Below, piece after piece: positions 55,201 through 63,682 of a stretch of DNA of 64,000 nt (position 1 is its first letter; every line of letters starts with the position of its first letter). The stretch lies in assembly GCA_022750435.1 (NCBI GenBank), contig JAKIVS010000010.1, positions 1-64,000 on the forward strand, read 5' to 3'. The position numbers and the translations under genes are program-made. This stretch comes from Thermoplasmata archaeon. GTDB lineage: Archaea; Thermoplasmatota; Thermoplasmata; Lutacidiplasmatales; UBA184. Below the pieces are notes generated by a model. That model saw only the letters and a program-made list of their open reading frames with translations. It did no database searches and was not told where the DNA came from.

Positions 55201-57913
55201 AGTGCGACCCGTTGATCCAGATCTCGTACGCCCCGTGCACGGTGGAGAGGTTGAACTCCCCCCCCGTCAGGGTCTGGAACGAGCTCAGGGCGCATCCCGC
55301 GGAGGCGACGACCTGGCACACGGTGACCTCGGCGTTCCCGACGCCGAGCCCGGAGACCGAGTCGACCGCGCGACCGATGACCCACGAGCCCGTCGTGGGC
55401 GACGAAGAGTTCGCGGCTCTCGGCGAGAGAGGTCCGAGCTGCGCGCCGCCGACCGTGCCGACCGGCGGCATCCGGATCGTCGGGATCTGGACGAACCCGC
55501 CCGGCGTGACGTTCACGAAGGTGGCCTCGGGGTCAAAGCCCGAGGCGGTGGCCAGGAACTCGAACGTCCCGGCGGGGAAGGGGAGGGCCGGTACGGTCCC
55601 GTTGTAGGTCCCGTTGGAGCCGGAGGTAGATGGACCCTGGTAACACGGATGCGGGTACGCCACGTTGCAAAGGCTGAGCGTCGCCTCGAGGACCGGGTCG
55701 CCGGTCACCGACGAGACCACCTGGCCGCCGAACGACGCCACCGCGGCGACTTCGATGAGGCCGGTACTGTTGTTCCCCGTCACGTCGACCCAGCTCGTGT
55801 TCGCCCGGTATCCCTCGCCGGCCACCGTGACGACGTCCCAGCCGAGCGGCGCGACCGAGGAGAACGCATCGCTCGTGGAGTTGGTGATCGCGTAGTCGCA
55901 GGACCCCTCGTCCCCGGCCGGACAGACGCTGACTCCCAGGTCCCACCCGTACGGAGGGGCGTAGGAGGCAGGCGCCCCCTCGAGGCCGAAGGTGCCCGTC
56001 ACCTCGCCGCCGCCGCTCGTGAACCGGAACACGCCGTCGAGGGGACCGAGGTTGGTCGGTCGATCCTCCTGGGAGCAACAGCCGAACGGGACGGAGATCC
56101 AGGTCGAGTTCCGGGTCCCGCCCCAGGTGACGGTCACTCGGTCCGGCCCCGGCGGGGCCGGGACGCAGAACGTCCAGGCGGCGGTCGGGCAGCCGTCGAC
56201 CGGCGTGCCGCCCGGACCGTTCGCGCTCGTCGAGACGGTCGCAAGGCATTCCGAGGCCCGGACGGTGGAGCAGACCTGGACCGTGATGCTCGCCGAGGCG
56301 TCGTTGCTTGGAACCCCGACGGTCCCGTACAAGTAAGTCCCCGCGCTGACGTTCATCGTCCCGACGAACGTGGACCGATCCGGGGTCACGTTCACCCACG
56401 TGTCGTTCGTCAGATTCGCGGACGGGAAGCCCATCACTCCCCCGCTGAACAGGACGGTCGCGACGGGGAATCCGTTCGGCACGTCGTACTGACGTTGGAC
56501 GACGATGAGGTCCCGGAGCGGTGGCGCGGGAACGAGTTCGGTGGTGCCGAGGGTGACGGCCGTGCCAACGCAGGAGGGAGGGACGACGCGGCCGTTGACG
56601 GACGCGCCCACGTTCATGCCGGAGAGCGAGCAGGCCCAGACGAAGAACCCCGGCCCGTCGACGGGGAGCGCGCTCGGCCAGGTGTCGTTCGGGGTTCCCC
56701 CGGAGAAGTTGAGACTGATCTCCACCGAGCCGAGCGGCAGCAGGCGGACGAGGCCGAGGCTCGGCACGCCGGTTGGGTCCGCCGGGACGTTGGCGACCTG
56801 GGTGACGTTGGTCACGTAGCCGCCCGCCGTCACGAGCACGACGCCGGGACCCGCGACGGTCGGGATCGTGAACGTCCCGTTCCCGGCCCCCGAGGGGAGG
56901 CACCCGAGGTCGATCCGGTCCGAGCAGAAATTCGCCTCGGCGGCCACGGGGAGCCCCGTGACGGAGTCGACCACGGTGAGCGAGGCGTTCTGGCCTCCCT
57001 CGAGATAGATCGTCCCGAGATCGACGACCTGCCAGGGGGTCGGGTCGGCGTACGAGGCATTCGGGAGGAACGCCTGGGTCGTCGTGAAGTCGACCTCGAT
57101 CGGGTACGGGTCGACGAGCAACGCGAACGATCCGTTCGGAAGCGTGTAGGTGAAATTCGGCCCTGCGATCTGGCCGTCGCGGGAATCGCTGCTGACGGAG
57201 ACGTTCCCGAGCGGCGGGCTCCCGGCGAGGTCGGCGAGGACGCGCCCCGTCACGGTCGCCAGGTGGACGAGCAGGACGACGCCGAGGCGCGTGGTCACAC
57301 CAGGGAGGATCGTCGGGAAGGTCTTGTTCACCAGGTAGTACGGGTCGTCGCGGAACGTCACCGAGGTGGAGCCGGCCGCGCCCTCGACCACGAACTGGCC
57401 CGTCGCGTTGGTGAATACCGCGGACGTACAGTTCGGACAGCTGGCCCCGCTGGTGTAGACCGACACGTTGGCGATGGGCGTGGCGTGGACGCTGTCCTCG
57501 ACCGTGCCGGACAGCCATCCGAAGCCGCTCGCGGGTCTTGCGGAGAGCGACGGGTGCGGTAGCCCCATCGGTGGCGTGAGGCGGACAGGAGGCGCCCCGG
57601 GAGGGGTCGTATGGTTCGAGACTCCGGTGGGTGAAAGGAACGAACGGTCGGTGCGGAAGAGCGCGGGAGCGTTGACGACCCGCCCGCCGCCCGCCGACCC
57701 GGGGAGACCCTCAGGAGAATGGGCCATCGGTGCGGCCTCCGCCACCGGGGCGCCCCGGTCGTGCGGCGGAGCCACGGGGACGGGGACGGACCCGGCAAGA
57801 TTTCCGGGCAGCGTGAGGACCAGAACGATGAGAACGGCGACAGCGACGAGCCCGCCGGAGGCGACCCGACGCCGCGGCGACCCGGCGCTCGGGCGACAGC
57901 AGGAGGCGTCCAT
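52205..57913 (-). CDS. Giant surface protein B, tandem paralogue of protein A
   Basis: Same architecture: SGGLVAVAVLIVLVLTLPGNLAGS signal, repeat units, C-terminal EELAVIVGGVVAVGVAAVIAVRSGRGRAPPEDPEAEQLLPVYE; near-identical C-terminal third. Confidence 0.9.
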   Translation of the reverse strand: MDASCCRPSAGSPRRRVASGGLVAVAVLIVLVLTLPGNLAGSVPVPVAPPHDRGAPVAEAAPMAHSPEGLPGSAGGGRVVNAPALFRTDRSFLSPTGVSNHTTPPGAPPVRLTPPMGLPHPSLSARPASGFGWLSGTVEDSVHATPIANVSVYTSGASCPNCTSAVFTNATGQFVVEGAAGSTSVTFRDDPYYLVNKTFPTILPGVTTRLGVVLLVHLATVTGRVLADLAGSPPLGNVSVSSDSRDGQIAGPNFTYTLPNGSFALLVDPYPIEVDFTTTQAFLPNASYADPTPWQVVDLGTIYLEGGQNASLTVVDSVTGLPVAAEANFCSDRIDLGCLPSGAGNGTFTIPTVAGPGVVLVTAGGYVTNVTQVANVPADPTGVPSLGLVRLLPLGSVEISLNFSGGTPNDTWPSALPVDGPGFFVWACSLSGMNVGASVNGRVVPPSCVGTAVTLGTTELVPAPPLRDLIVVQRQYDVPNGFPVATVLFSGGVMGFPSANLTNDTWVNVTPDRSTFVGTMNVSAGTYLYGTVGVPSNDASASITVQVCSTVRASECLATVSTSANGPGGTPVDGCPTAAWTFCVPAPPGPDRVTVTWGGTRNSTWISVPFGCCSQEDRPTNLGPLDGVFRFTSGGGEVTGTFGLEGAPASYAPPYGWDLGVSVCPAGDEGSCDYAITNSTSDAFSSVAPLGWDVVTVAGEGYRANTSWVDVTGNNSTGLIEVAAVASFGGQVVSSVTGDPVLEATLSLCNVAYPHPCYQGPSTSGSNGTYNGTVPALPFPAGTFEFLATASGFDPEATFVNVTPGGFVQIPTIRMPPVGTVGGAQLGPLSPRAANSSSPTTGSWVIGRAVDSVSGLGVGNAEVTVCQVVASAGCALSSFQTLTGGEFNLSTVHGAYEIWINGSHYVAHSVYLNASSAGTVDLGAIAIAPLDRITGRVLIDPWESLFGLDGEGANGVALTACTPSLLCGPLASTSSDGSFNLSAPAGSPDTLRIVGGGPAGQYGNTMNGYNGTALAVDVSTPLTTLNGSGPGNSVALKILGGLTGNIHESVGSAIPPAAFAVYALNAPGIVGGATGYWIGGAGFYAGFLPDGWTGVRATGTASGLVPGTSTPYSGIIQPGLVVPGPNLTVARFGFVTATLQDAVTHAPLLGIALNVLGGGPGNVTLSGSADSNGLGFVNVTAPPGADALSTGAVAYATYTGLTDVVSGVTDAIGTINLTALPNGGFATLRSREVNTDGVPPVPGGFDNLTGRPVDAMEVVENAPGGVNSLPAFGNDLGQYFVEAVPSPDATVTFSALGFTPVNQNFNFTAGRDVVEPQLNLTANGLLAGTVTAEPGNVSVPYANVVVCAVTDLSCTNAVETNATGVFWIAAPAGLDQVSVQSDLYLSNISKLVNVTPDSFTELGNVPVFTFGTVHGLVRALPHGQLMVGVNVSLCSKFSAPGGCLADETVVTDANGTFSIQTPPGTYYLYAEAPGYNASRFLLVVGPGANLYVGTLFLESFGILLGEVVNTSSVPLSNATVLPCPTYAGPCTAAALTPPNGSFALSTSPGPSDLTVSAAGYLDTSVVVDVVSGGTVDVGPIVLTPIPPDVFENVSGVVTAAATGTGLPNALVVAEEGGGRVAQAVSGGGGAYRFEVRWGTVEVIVGEPNYRSENTTLMVHSNVTGVNFALATMTYLVTGVTSDGDSGSILAGVALANNGTVVARSDANGAFRLQLPNGTTTLTASYPTNGTIQYGTLRVPIQVAGASVQHNIALPRTEVPLRGVVVDAATGRPLTAASVTLWTTTGRGEGTRSTDANGEFTFGTGPGTYNVSVSAPGFESANVTVSTGVAGNYTTVSLVPVPSGKGAGGIPLEELAVIVGGVVAVGVAAVIAVRSGRGRAPPEDPEAEQLLPVYETPEPAEEP

Positions 57914-57979
57914 CGGTGCGTGGGGGCGAACCCGCACGTCACCCAGCCGTAAGGAGACTTCGACAGGCGCGCGCCCCGC

Positions 57980-59041
57980 TCAGTGGTGGGGCTTCGGTGC
58001 GGGTGGGGGAATCCGACCGACCAGCGAGGCGACGAGGGCGAGGAGAATGCCGACCCCGAGCAGGGCGCCGGCCCCGGCGAGCAGCAGCGGTTCGACGATC
58101 GCGGTGCTCGGCGGCGCCACGGACGCGGGCACCGGCACGCCGACATACAGGTAGCCAAACATCCCGGCGGCGAAGTGACCCGGGATCTCGCACAGGTACT
58201 GGTAGACTCCGGCTTGCGGGATGGTGAAGTTCGCCCAGACGACCTGGCCAGGGGTCGTCGGGACGTCGACGCTCGCTGGGGACGGGTGCGCCTGGAAGAA
58301 CGTCGTGAAGTTGCCCGGGGTCAGATTCACGTTCGGCAGGCCGACCAGCGACCAGGTGTGGCCGGTCGAGCCGAGGTTCGACACCGCGATGTCGATCGTG
58401 ACCGGGAAGGTCGTGGCGTTCGCGCCCAGCGCCGCCGGGACGAACGCGAGTCCGGCGCCCGAGGTCTGTTCGGTGAGCTGGACGCCGGCCCCGGACGCCC
58501 CGCCGGTGACGTTCAAGAAGCCGAACATCCCGGCCTGGAACTGGTAGGCGACGAGGCTGACGAACTCGAAGCTGCTCCCGCTGGCGTTGGCCGGGATCGT
58601 GAAGTTGGCCCACGCGGAGGTTCCCGGCGCGACCGAGATGTTGGTCCAGGAACCGTTGGCATGGAAGAACGCCGCGAGGGACGTGGGAGACCAGCTCCGG
58701 TTCAGAGGGTGGTTGGCGACCGAGGAGACCGTGAAGGTGTGGGTGAAGTTCCCGGAGTTCGTCAGGTCGACGGCCATCAGGTCGCCGGCCGTCCCGGTCA
58801 GGGACGACGGGTCGAACGCGGGGGCGTCGGTGAGCGTGACGTTCGCCCGGATCGTCGCCGTGCCTCCGCCGGTGGGTCCGCCTCCGGAGGAGAAGGTCCG
58901 CGGCGCCGCCGAAGGCCGTTCGCTCGCGGTACCGACGAGCGCCGCCGCGAGCAGGACCACAAGGCCGAGCGCGGTCAGCGCTTTGGAGAGACGTCTCCAA
59001 CGCCCGGCGCGCCCGCTCCGGGGGTATGGAGGGACCGGCAT
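57980..59041 (-). CDS. Secreted two-cupredoxin-domain protein with C-terminal TM
   Basis: Signal helix; domain 1 GNFTHTFTV...QFQAGMFGFLNV; domain 2 GHTWSL...YLCEIPGHFAAGMFGYLYV; TM LLLAGAGALLGVGILLALVASLV. Confidence 0.87.
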   Translation of the reverse strand: MPVPPYPRSGRAGRWRRLSKALTALGLVVLLAAALVGTASERPSAAPRTFSSGGGPTGGGTATIRANVTLTDAPAFDPSSLTGTAGDLMAVDLTNSGNFTHTFTVSSVANHPLNRSWSPTSLAAFFHANGSWTNISVAPGTSAWANFTIPANASGSSFEFVSLVAYQFQAGMFGFLNVTGGASGAGVQLTEQTSGAGLAFVPAALGANATTFPVTIDIAVSNLGSTGHTWSLVGLPNVNLTPGNFTTFFQAHPSPASVDVPTTPGQVVWANFTIPQAGVYQYLCEIPGHFAAGMFGYLYVGVPVPASVAPPSTAIVEPLLLAGAGALLGVGILLALVASLVGRIPPPAPKPHH

Positions 59042-59109
59042 CGATCGAGCCGGTCGTCCGACCGAGGGTCGCTTGATATCCCTAGTGTACGAATCTGGCG
59101 GCTCGAGAT

Positions 59110-59955
59110 TCACGAGGAGGCGGGCGGAGAGCCGGGGGGTTCGTCGAGTCCGAACCGGCGGATCAGTTGCGTGGTCACTTCGAGGAGCGGATGGTGCGCG
59201 GCCCGGTCGATCTCGATATCGGCGAGTCCGTTCAGATGGTGCTCGCGGGCGACCCGCTCGAAGCCAGTCTCCTTCGCCGCGAACTCCTGCGGCTGGTCGC
59301 AGGTGAGGATGTACGCCTGGAGCTGGGCGAGCCCCATCTCCTGCGCGGCGAGGGCGCGGTGGTGGCCGTCGACGAGGATCCATTGGTCCCCCTTCTGGAC
59401 GACGAGGACCGGCTCGGCGAACCCCCGCTCGAGCTCGTAGCGCCGACCCTCGAGTTCGTCCTCGAACACCTTCCACTGAGTTGGTTTGAGGCGCGCGATC
59501 GGGACGAGTCCCCGTCGCGAGGAGAACGGGAGCTGGTAGCGCTCCGCGAGGAGGCTCTTCAACGTCTCCGCCTTCGCCGGGGACGCCCGCTCGAAATGGG
59601 AGCGGACGATGTCGAGATTGGAGATCACCCCGACGAGGCGTCCCGCCTCGTCCGTGATCGGCAGATCGCGGAGCCCGAACCGAAACATGATGCGGGCGAC
59701 GTCGTCGAGGGCCATGTCCGGCGTCGCCGTGTACGTCCCTTCCCGGATGATCTCCTTGAGCGGCGTGCCGCGGTGCTGGGAGTTGCGCAGGAGCTCCTTC
59801 GAGCTCACGAATCCCACGAGCTTACCGGAGCCGTCGGTCACGGGAAGGCCGTGGTGACGGCTGCGGGTGAGCCGGTCGATTGCCACGCCGACGCTGGTGG
59901 TCCCGTCGAGGTGCTCGACCTCGAGCACCATGTAGTCGCGGACGCGGACCGTCAT
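59110..59955 (-). CDS. Tandem CBS domains fused to ParB/SerK-like domain
   Basis: Two CBS repeats (SRHHGLPVTDGSGKLVGFVSSKELL; FGLRDLPITDEAGRLVGVISNLDIV) then ARLKPTQWKVFEDELE...WILVDGHHRALAAQEMGL. Confidence 0.85.
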   Translation of the reverse strand: MTVRVRDYMVLEVEHLDGTTSVGVAIDRLTRSRHHGLPVTDGSGKLVGFVSSKELLRNSQHRGTPLKEIIREGTYTATPDMALDDVARIMFRFGLRDLPITDEAGRLVGVISNLDIVRSHFERASPAKAETLKSLLAERYQLPFSSRRGLVPIARLKPTQWKVFEDELEGRRYELERGFAEPVLVVQKGDQWILVDGHHRALAAQEMGLAQLQAYILTCDQPQEFAAKETGFERVAREHHLNGLADIEIDRAAHHPLLEVTTQLIRRFGLDEPPGSPPASS

Positions 59956-60542
59956 CGCTCCGGCGGCGCCGGCGCTTCGTCGCGCAGGTACGCGGTGAGG
60001 ACGTGGCAGACGAGCAGGTGGACGTCCTCGACGTGTTGCATGGAATTCGACGGGACGACCACGGGAATCTCCACGGCGCCCTTCAGCTTCCCGCCGCCGA
60101 TCCCGGTGAGGCCGACGGTGCGGAGCCCCATCCGCTGCGCGACGTGCATCGCCTCGAGCACGTTCGGCGAGTTGCCGCTTCCCGAGATGCCGAACGCCAC
60201 GTCGCCGGCGCGCGCGAGCGTCGCGAGTTGCTCGCTGAACACCTTTGCGTACTCGGCGTCGTTCGCCCACGCGGTGAGCGTCTCGACGTTATCGACCAGG
60301 GCGGCGCACTTGAACCGACGGCTGTCGCCGCGGATCGTCGCCTTGCCGATGTCCGCGACGAAGTGCGAAGCCGTGGACGCGCTCCCGCCGTTGCCGAAGA
60401 AGTAGATGGTCCGGTCCGCTTCGCGGGCCGTCAAGAGGACCGGGACGATCTGTTCGATTGCCTTCGCGAGATACGGGTCGGACAACGCGGCGTGGGTCTC
60501 CTCCACGTAGCGGCGCACGTACGGGCCGATTTCCATCGTCAT
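59952..60542 (-). CDS. gmhA: Phosphoheptose isomerase-like SIS protein
   Basis: IYFFGNGGSASTASHFVADIGK...ALVDNVETLTAWANDAEYAKVFSEQL...GISGSGNSPNVLEAM. Confidence 0.87.
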   Translation of the reverse strand: MTMEIGPYVRRYVEETHAALSDPYLAKAIEQIVPVLLTAREADRTIYFFGNGGSASTASHFVADIGKATIRGDSRRFKCAALVDNVETLTAWANDAEYAKVFSEQLATLARAGDVAFGISGSGNSPNVLEAMHVAQRMGLRTVGLTGIGGGKLKGAVEIPVVVPSNSMQHVEDVHLLVCHVLTAYLRDEAPAPPER

Positions 60543-60546
60543 CGTG

Positions 60547-61524
60547 TCACCGGCCGACGAACAGGATGCGCGAACCCTCGGGGGTGATCCGTACCGGGAG
60601 CCGCCGCATCGGCGACAAAGCGCTCGCTATTTGAGACTGGCGTTCCGGCGGGTGCACGACGAGGAGAAACCCCCCTCCGCCGGCGCCGGTGATCTTCCCG
60701 CCCCACGCCCCGGCCGCCTTCGCCCGGTCGTAGGCCCCGTCGATTTGCTCGTTCGAGATCCCGGTCGCGAGAGTGCGTTTCCGCTGCCATCCTTCGTCGA
60801 GCAGAGCGCCTACGGCGGCCCAATCCCGGCGGAGGAACGCGTCGCGCGTCTGGTCGGCGAGTCCGACCATCGCCCGCAGCGCCTCGACGTTCTGGCTGGT
60901 GCGGGCGTCTTGCCCCTTCAGGACACCCTCGGCCCGACGCGTGAGCCCGGTGTAGAACAGCGAGAGGTGCTCGGAGAACCGGTCGCGCTCGGTTGTGGTG
61001 AGCGGGATGGGCGTCGTGCGGACTGTGTCATCGGTGTGGAACTGGAAGTGGCGCAATCCCCCAAACGCGGCGATGTACTGGTCCTGCTTCCCGAGCGTGC
61101 CGCCGAGATCTTCGATTTCGATCTGGCACGCCTCCTCGGCGAGCTCCGCGGGATCCTTCAGCACGCCCCGGTGGGCGTAGAGGGCGTTGAGGAGGCCCAC
61201 GGTGAGCGAGGAGGACGAACCGAGGCCGGTCCCCTCACCCGGGATGTCGGCAATCGTGTGGACTTCGAGGGAGTCGGTGACGCCGGTGCGACGCATCGCC
61301 TCGCGCACGAGGCCGTGCTGGAGCTCCTCGAGCCGGTCGACGTTCTCCGTCCGGGAGTACGCGATCCGGATCGACTGGTCGAACTTGTCGTTCACCAGGA
61401 CGTGCACGTACCGGTCGATGGCGGCGCTCGTCACCGCGCCGCCGCCGTGATGGCGGTAGAACGACGGGAGGTCCGTGCCCCCGCCGGCGAAGGAGATGCG
61501 AAGCGGGGTGCGGGTGATGATCAT
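60547..61524 (-). CDS. hddA: GHMP kinase, D-glycero-D-manno-heptose 7-phosphate kinase-like
   Basis: TPLRISFAGGGTDLPSFYRHHGGGAVTSAAIDRYVHVLVN; GEGTGLGSSSSLTVGLLNAL; GGKITGAGGGGFLLV. Confidence 0.88.
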   Translation of the reverse strand: MIITRTPLRISFAGGGTDLPSFYRHHGGGAVTSAAIDRYVHVLVNDKFDQSIRIAYSRTENVDRLEELQHGLVREAMRRTGVTDSLEVHTIADIPGEGTGLGSSSSLTVGLLNALYAHRGVLKDPAELAEEACQIEIEDLGGTLGKQDQYIAAFGGLRHFQFHTDDTVRTTPIPLTTTERDRFSEHLSLFYTGLTRRAEGVLKGQDARTSQNVEALRAMVGLADQTRDAFLRRDWAAVGALLDEGWQRKRTLATGISNEQIDGAYDRAKAAGAWGGKITGAGGGGFLLVVHPPERQSQIASALSPMRRLPVRITPEGSRILFVGR

Positions 61525-61555
61525 CGCTCGGTGTCCCGGGGGAGCGACGGAGCCT

Positions 61556-63565
61556 TTACGCCTTTCCCGACGCCGCCGGGGCGACCCGGTTCCAGCGCGC
61601 CCGCCGGCCGTAGAACGCCCGCGCGGTCGCGCCGAGGTCCCCGACCGGGGCCAATCCGGGCAACGCGGCGGCGAACGAGGCAGCGCGGCGGTCGAGGATC
61701 ACGCCGATCCCCCGGTCGTTCTCCGAGCGGATCATCCGGCCGAGCGCCTGGAGGATCGCTCGCTGGGCCGGCGCCTCGACGGCGTACTCCCACCCGTGGC
61801 CGACGGTCGAATCCAGGTAGGCGCGGAGCGCCTCGCGCTTCGCGCTCGGGCGCGGATACGGGATCCCGACGACGACCACGGCCTCGAGCTCATCGTCCGG
61901 GAAGTCCACCCCCTCCGCGATCCGGCCCCCGGTGACGCCCAGCAGGACGCCCCCGCCGGGCTCCTTCTTGAATCCCTCGATCGAGCGCCACAAGTCGCCC
62001 ATCGGGAGACGGCGGCTCTCGATGACGGCGGTCGGGGGCAGGGCCCCCGCGAGGCCGGCCGCGAGGACGCGTTCCATCAGGTCGAAGCTCGGGAAGAACA
62101 CCGCCGTCTTGACGGGCAGATTCAGCAGGACCTCCGCGAGCCGGTCCGCGATGTCGCCGATCGCGCCGGGGTCGGCGCGGAGTTCCTCGTAGCGGGTGGA
62201 GACGTTCGGGTCGAAGAAGACCAGCCGGTTCTCCGGAGGGAAGAACGACGGGACCGTCAGGAGCTTCGTCTCCTCGCCGAGGCCGAGGGAGTCCCGGTAC
62301 TCCTCCAGGGGCGCGAGGGTGCCGGACAGATGGACCGAGAGGTGGCAGGACCGGATCGGCTCGGCGGGGCCCCGCGCATCGAGCGCATAGGCCTCGAGGG
62401 CCCGGCGGGGCTGGCGCGCCGCGACTTTCACGTATTCCGGAGCCGAGAGCTGGGGCCAGGAGAGCAGAGAGAGGCCGACGGCGTGGACCCACGACCGCGG
62501 GAGGCGGCGTTGCCGGCGGCGTTCGTCCCGGAGCGTCTCGCCCCAGGAGACCAGGGCCCCCAGCCATGTGTCGAGCCGGTGGGACGTCCCGCCAATCTCG
62601 GAGAGGAGCGCGTCCTCGAGCGCGTTCGGTGGGAGGATGGTGTCGTCGTCGGGTCCGCACCGTTCGACCAGGAGCTCGATCGACTGGCTGACGATCTCGA
62701 GAAATCGACTCGCGCTCGGTCCGTCGGGGAGGGCAAAGTCCCCCCGCTCGGCGACCTCCGCGCGGGCGCGCCGGACCGACTCTTGCGGAAGGGAGACGGT
62801 GGAGAGGTCGCGGAGGTGGTCCGTGAGGTGGTGGGCCTCGTCCACGACGAGGTCGACCCGGTCGGGGCCGCCGCCCATCCAATCGAGCAGGGAGCGACGG
62901 ATGTGCGGGTGGAAGAAGAACGGGTACGGCGCCGTGACGAGACGCGCCCGCCCGGAGAGTTTCTTCGCGAGCTCGTACGGGCAGAGGTTCTCCTCCCGGC
63001 TGTACGACTCGAACTCGCCCGGCGACGGAAGTTTCTGCCCGAACTTGTCGGCGAGCTCCTCGATGTCCGTCTGGAGGACCCGAGCATAGTACGCGCACCC
63101 GTCGAGGTCGGTGAGGTCGACCGGCCCCTCCTCGGGAAGCTCGGTCGACGGCTCGATCGCCCCGCCCTCGGCGAACGACCGTTCCGTCGCCCGCTTTCGG
63201 TCGGCGCACAGCTTCCCGTGCTCCTCGGCGGTCGCCCCCTTCATCTCGGGGACCCCTTCCAACAGGAAACACCGGCGCTGGCGGCCCTGGAGGCCCATCG
63301 CGAGGATGGGATGGTCGAGGCGGTGGGAGATCGCCCGGACCTCGGCGAGGACCTGGACCTCCTGGGCATGGGTTCGGACGAGGTAGAGGATCCGATGGTC
63401 GGCTGCTTCGGCGTGCTCGATCAGCGGCGCGAGCGCCGCGACCGTCTTTCCGCTCCCCGTCGGGGCGTCGACAAGCAGCGCGCCGCCCCGTCGGGTCAAC
63501 TCCTGGACGGCGCCGACGATCCGTTCCTGGCCCGGACGGGGTCGGTACGGGAAGAGGGAGGCCAG
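61556..63565 (-). CDS. XPD/Rad3-family Fe-S helicase; start codon uncertain (CTG at 63565 or TTG at 63499)
   Basis: FPYRPRPGQ, DAPTGSGKT, VVDEAHHL, four cysteines (RRCFLL, KLCADR, GCAYYA, NLCPYE), GRMIRSENDRG. Confidence 0.9.
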   Translation of the reverse strand: MASLFPYRPRPGQERIVGAVQELTRRGGALLVDAPTGSGKTVAALAPLIEHAEAADHRILYLVRTHAQEVQVLAEVRAISHRLDHPILAMGLQGRQRRCFLLEGVPEMKGATAEEHGKLCADRKRATERSFAEGGAIEPSTELPEEGPVDLTDLDGCAYYARVLQTDIEELADKFGQKLPSPGEFESYSREENLCPYELAKKLSGRARLVTAPYPFFFHPHIRRSLLDWMGGGPDRVDLVVDEAHHLTDHLRDLSTVSLPQESVRRARAEVAERGDFALPDGPSASRFLEIVSQSIELLVERCGPDDDTILPPNALEDALLSEIGGTSHRLDTWLGALVSWGETLRDERRRQRRLPRSWVHAVGLSLLSWPQLSAPEYVKVAARQPRRALEAYALDARGPAEPIRSCHLSVHLSGTLAPLEEYRDSLGLGEETKLLTVPSFFPPENRLVFFDPNVSTRYEELRADPGAIGDIADRLAEVLLNLPVKTAVFFPSFDLMERVLAAGLAGALPPTAVIESRRLPMGDLWRSIEGFKKEPGGGVLLGVTGGRIAEGVDFPDDELEAVVVVGIPYPRPSAKREALRAYLDSTVGHGWEYAVEAPAQRAILQALGRMIRSENDRGIGVILDRRAASFAAALPGLAPVGDLGATARAFYGRRARWNRVAPAASGKA

Positions 63566-63682
63566 TTCCTGCGCGGTCCCCGACGTCGGCGTACGGTACC
63601 CTCGGACGCTCGGAGCGGGAAATCGTGGCTTGAAGCTGCGCCTCGACCCGAACGGCGGTTCCGCCGAGGGTCGTCCGACGGC

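Noticed and set aside
52152-55385. N-terminal 1,078 aa of the 2,985-aa ORF 46428..55385
   Set aside because: This part is out of frame with and on the same strand as giant gene B; the true protein A starts near 52151 with a signal peptide.
52775-57562. 1,595-aa plus-strand ORF antisense to giant gene B
   Set aside because: Low-complexity Arg/Gly/Glu-rich translation with no domains; it is a by-product of G/C third-position bias. The minus-strand frame has signal, repeats and a TM anchor.
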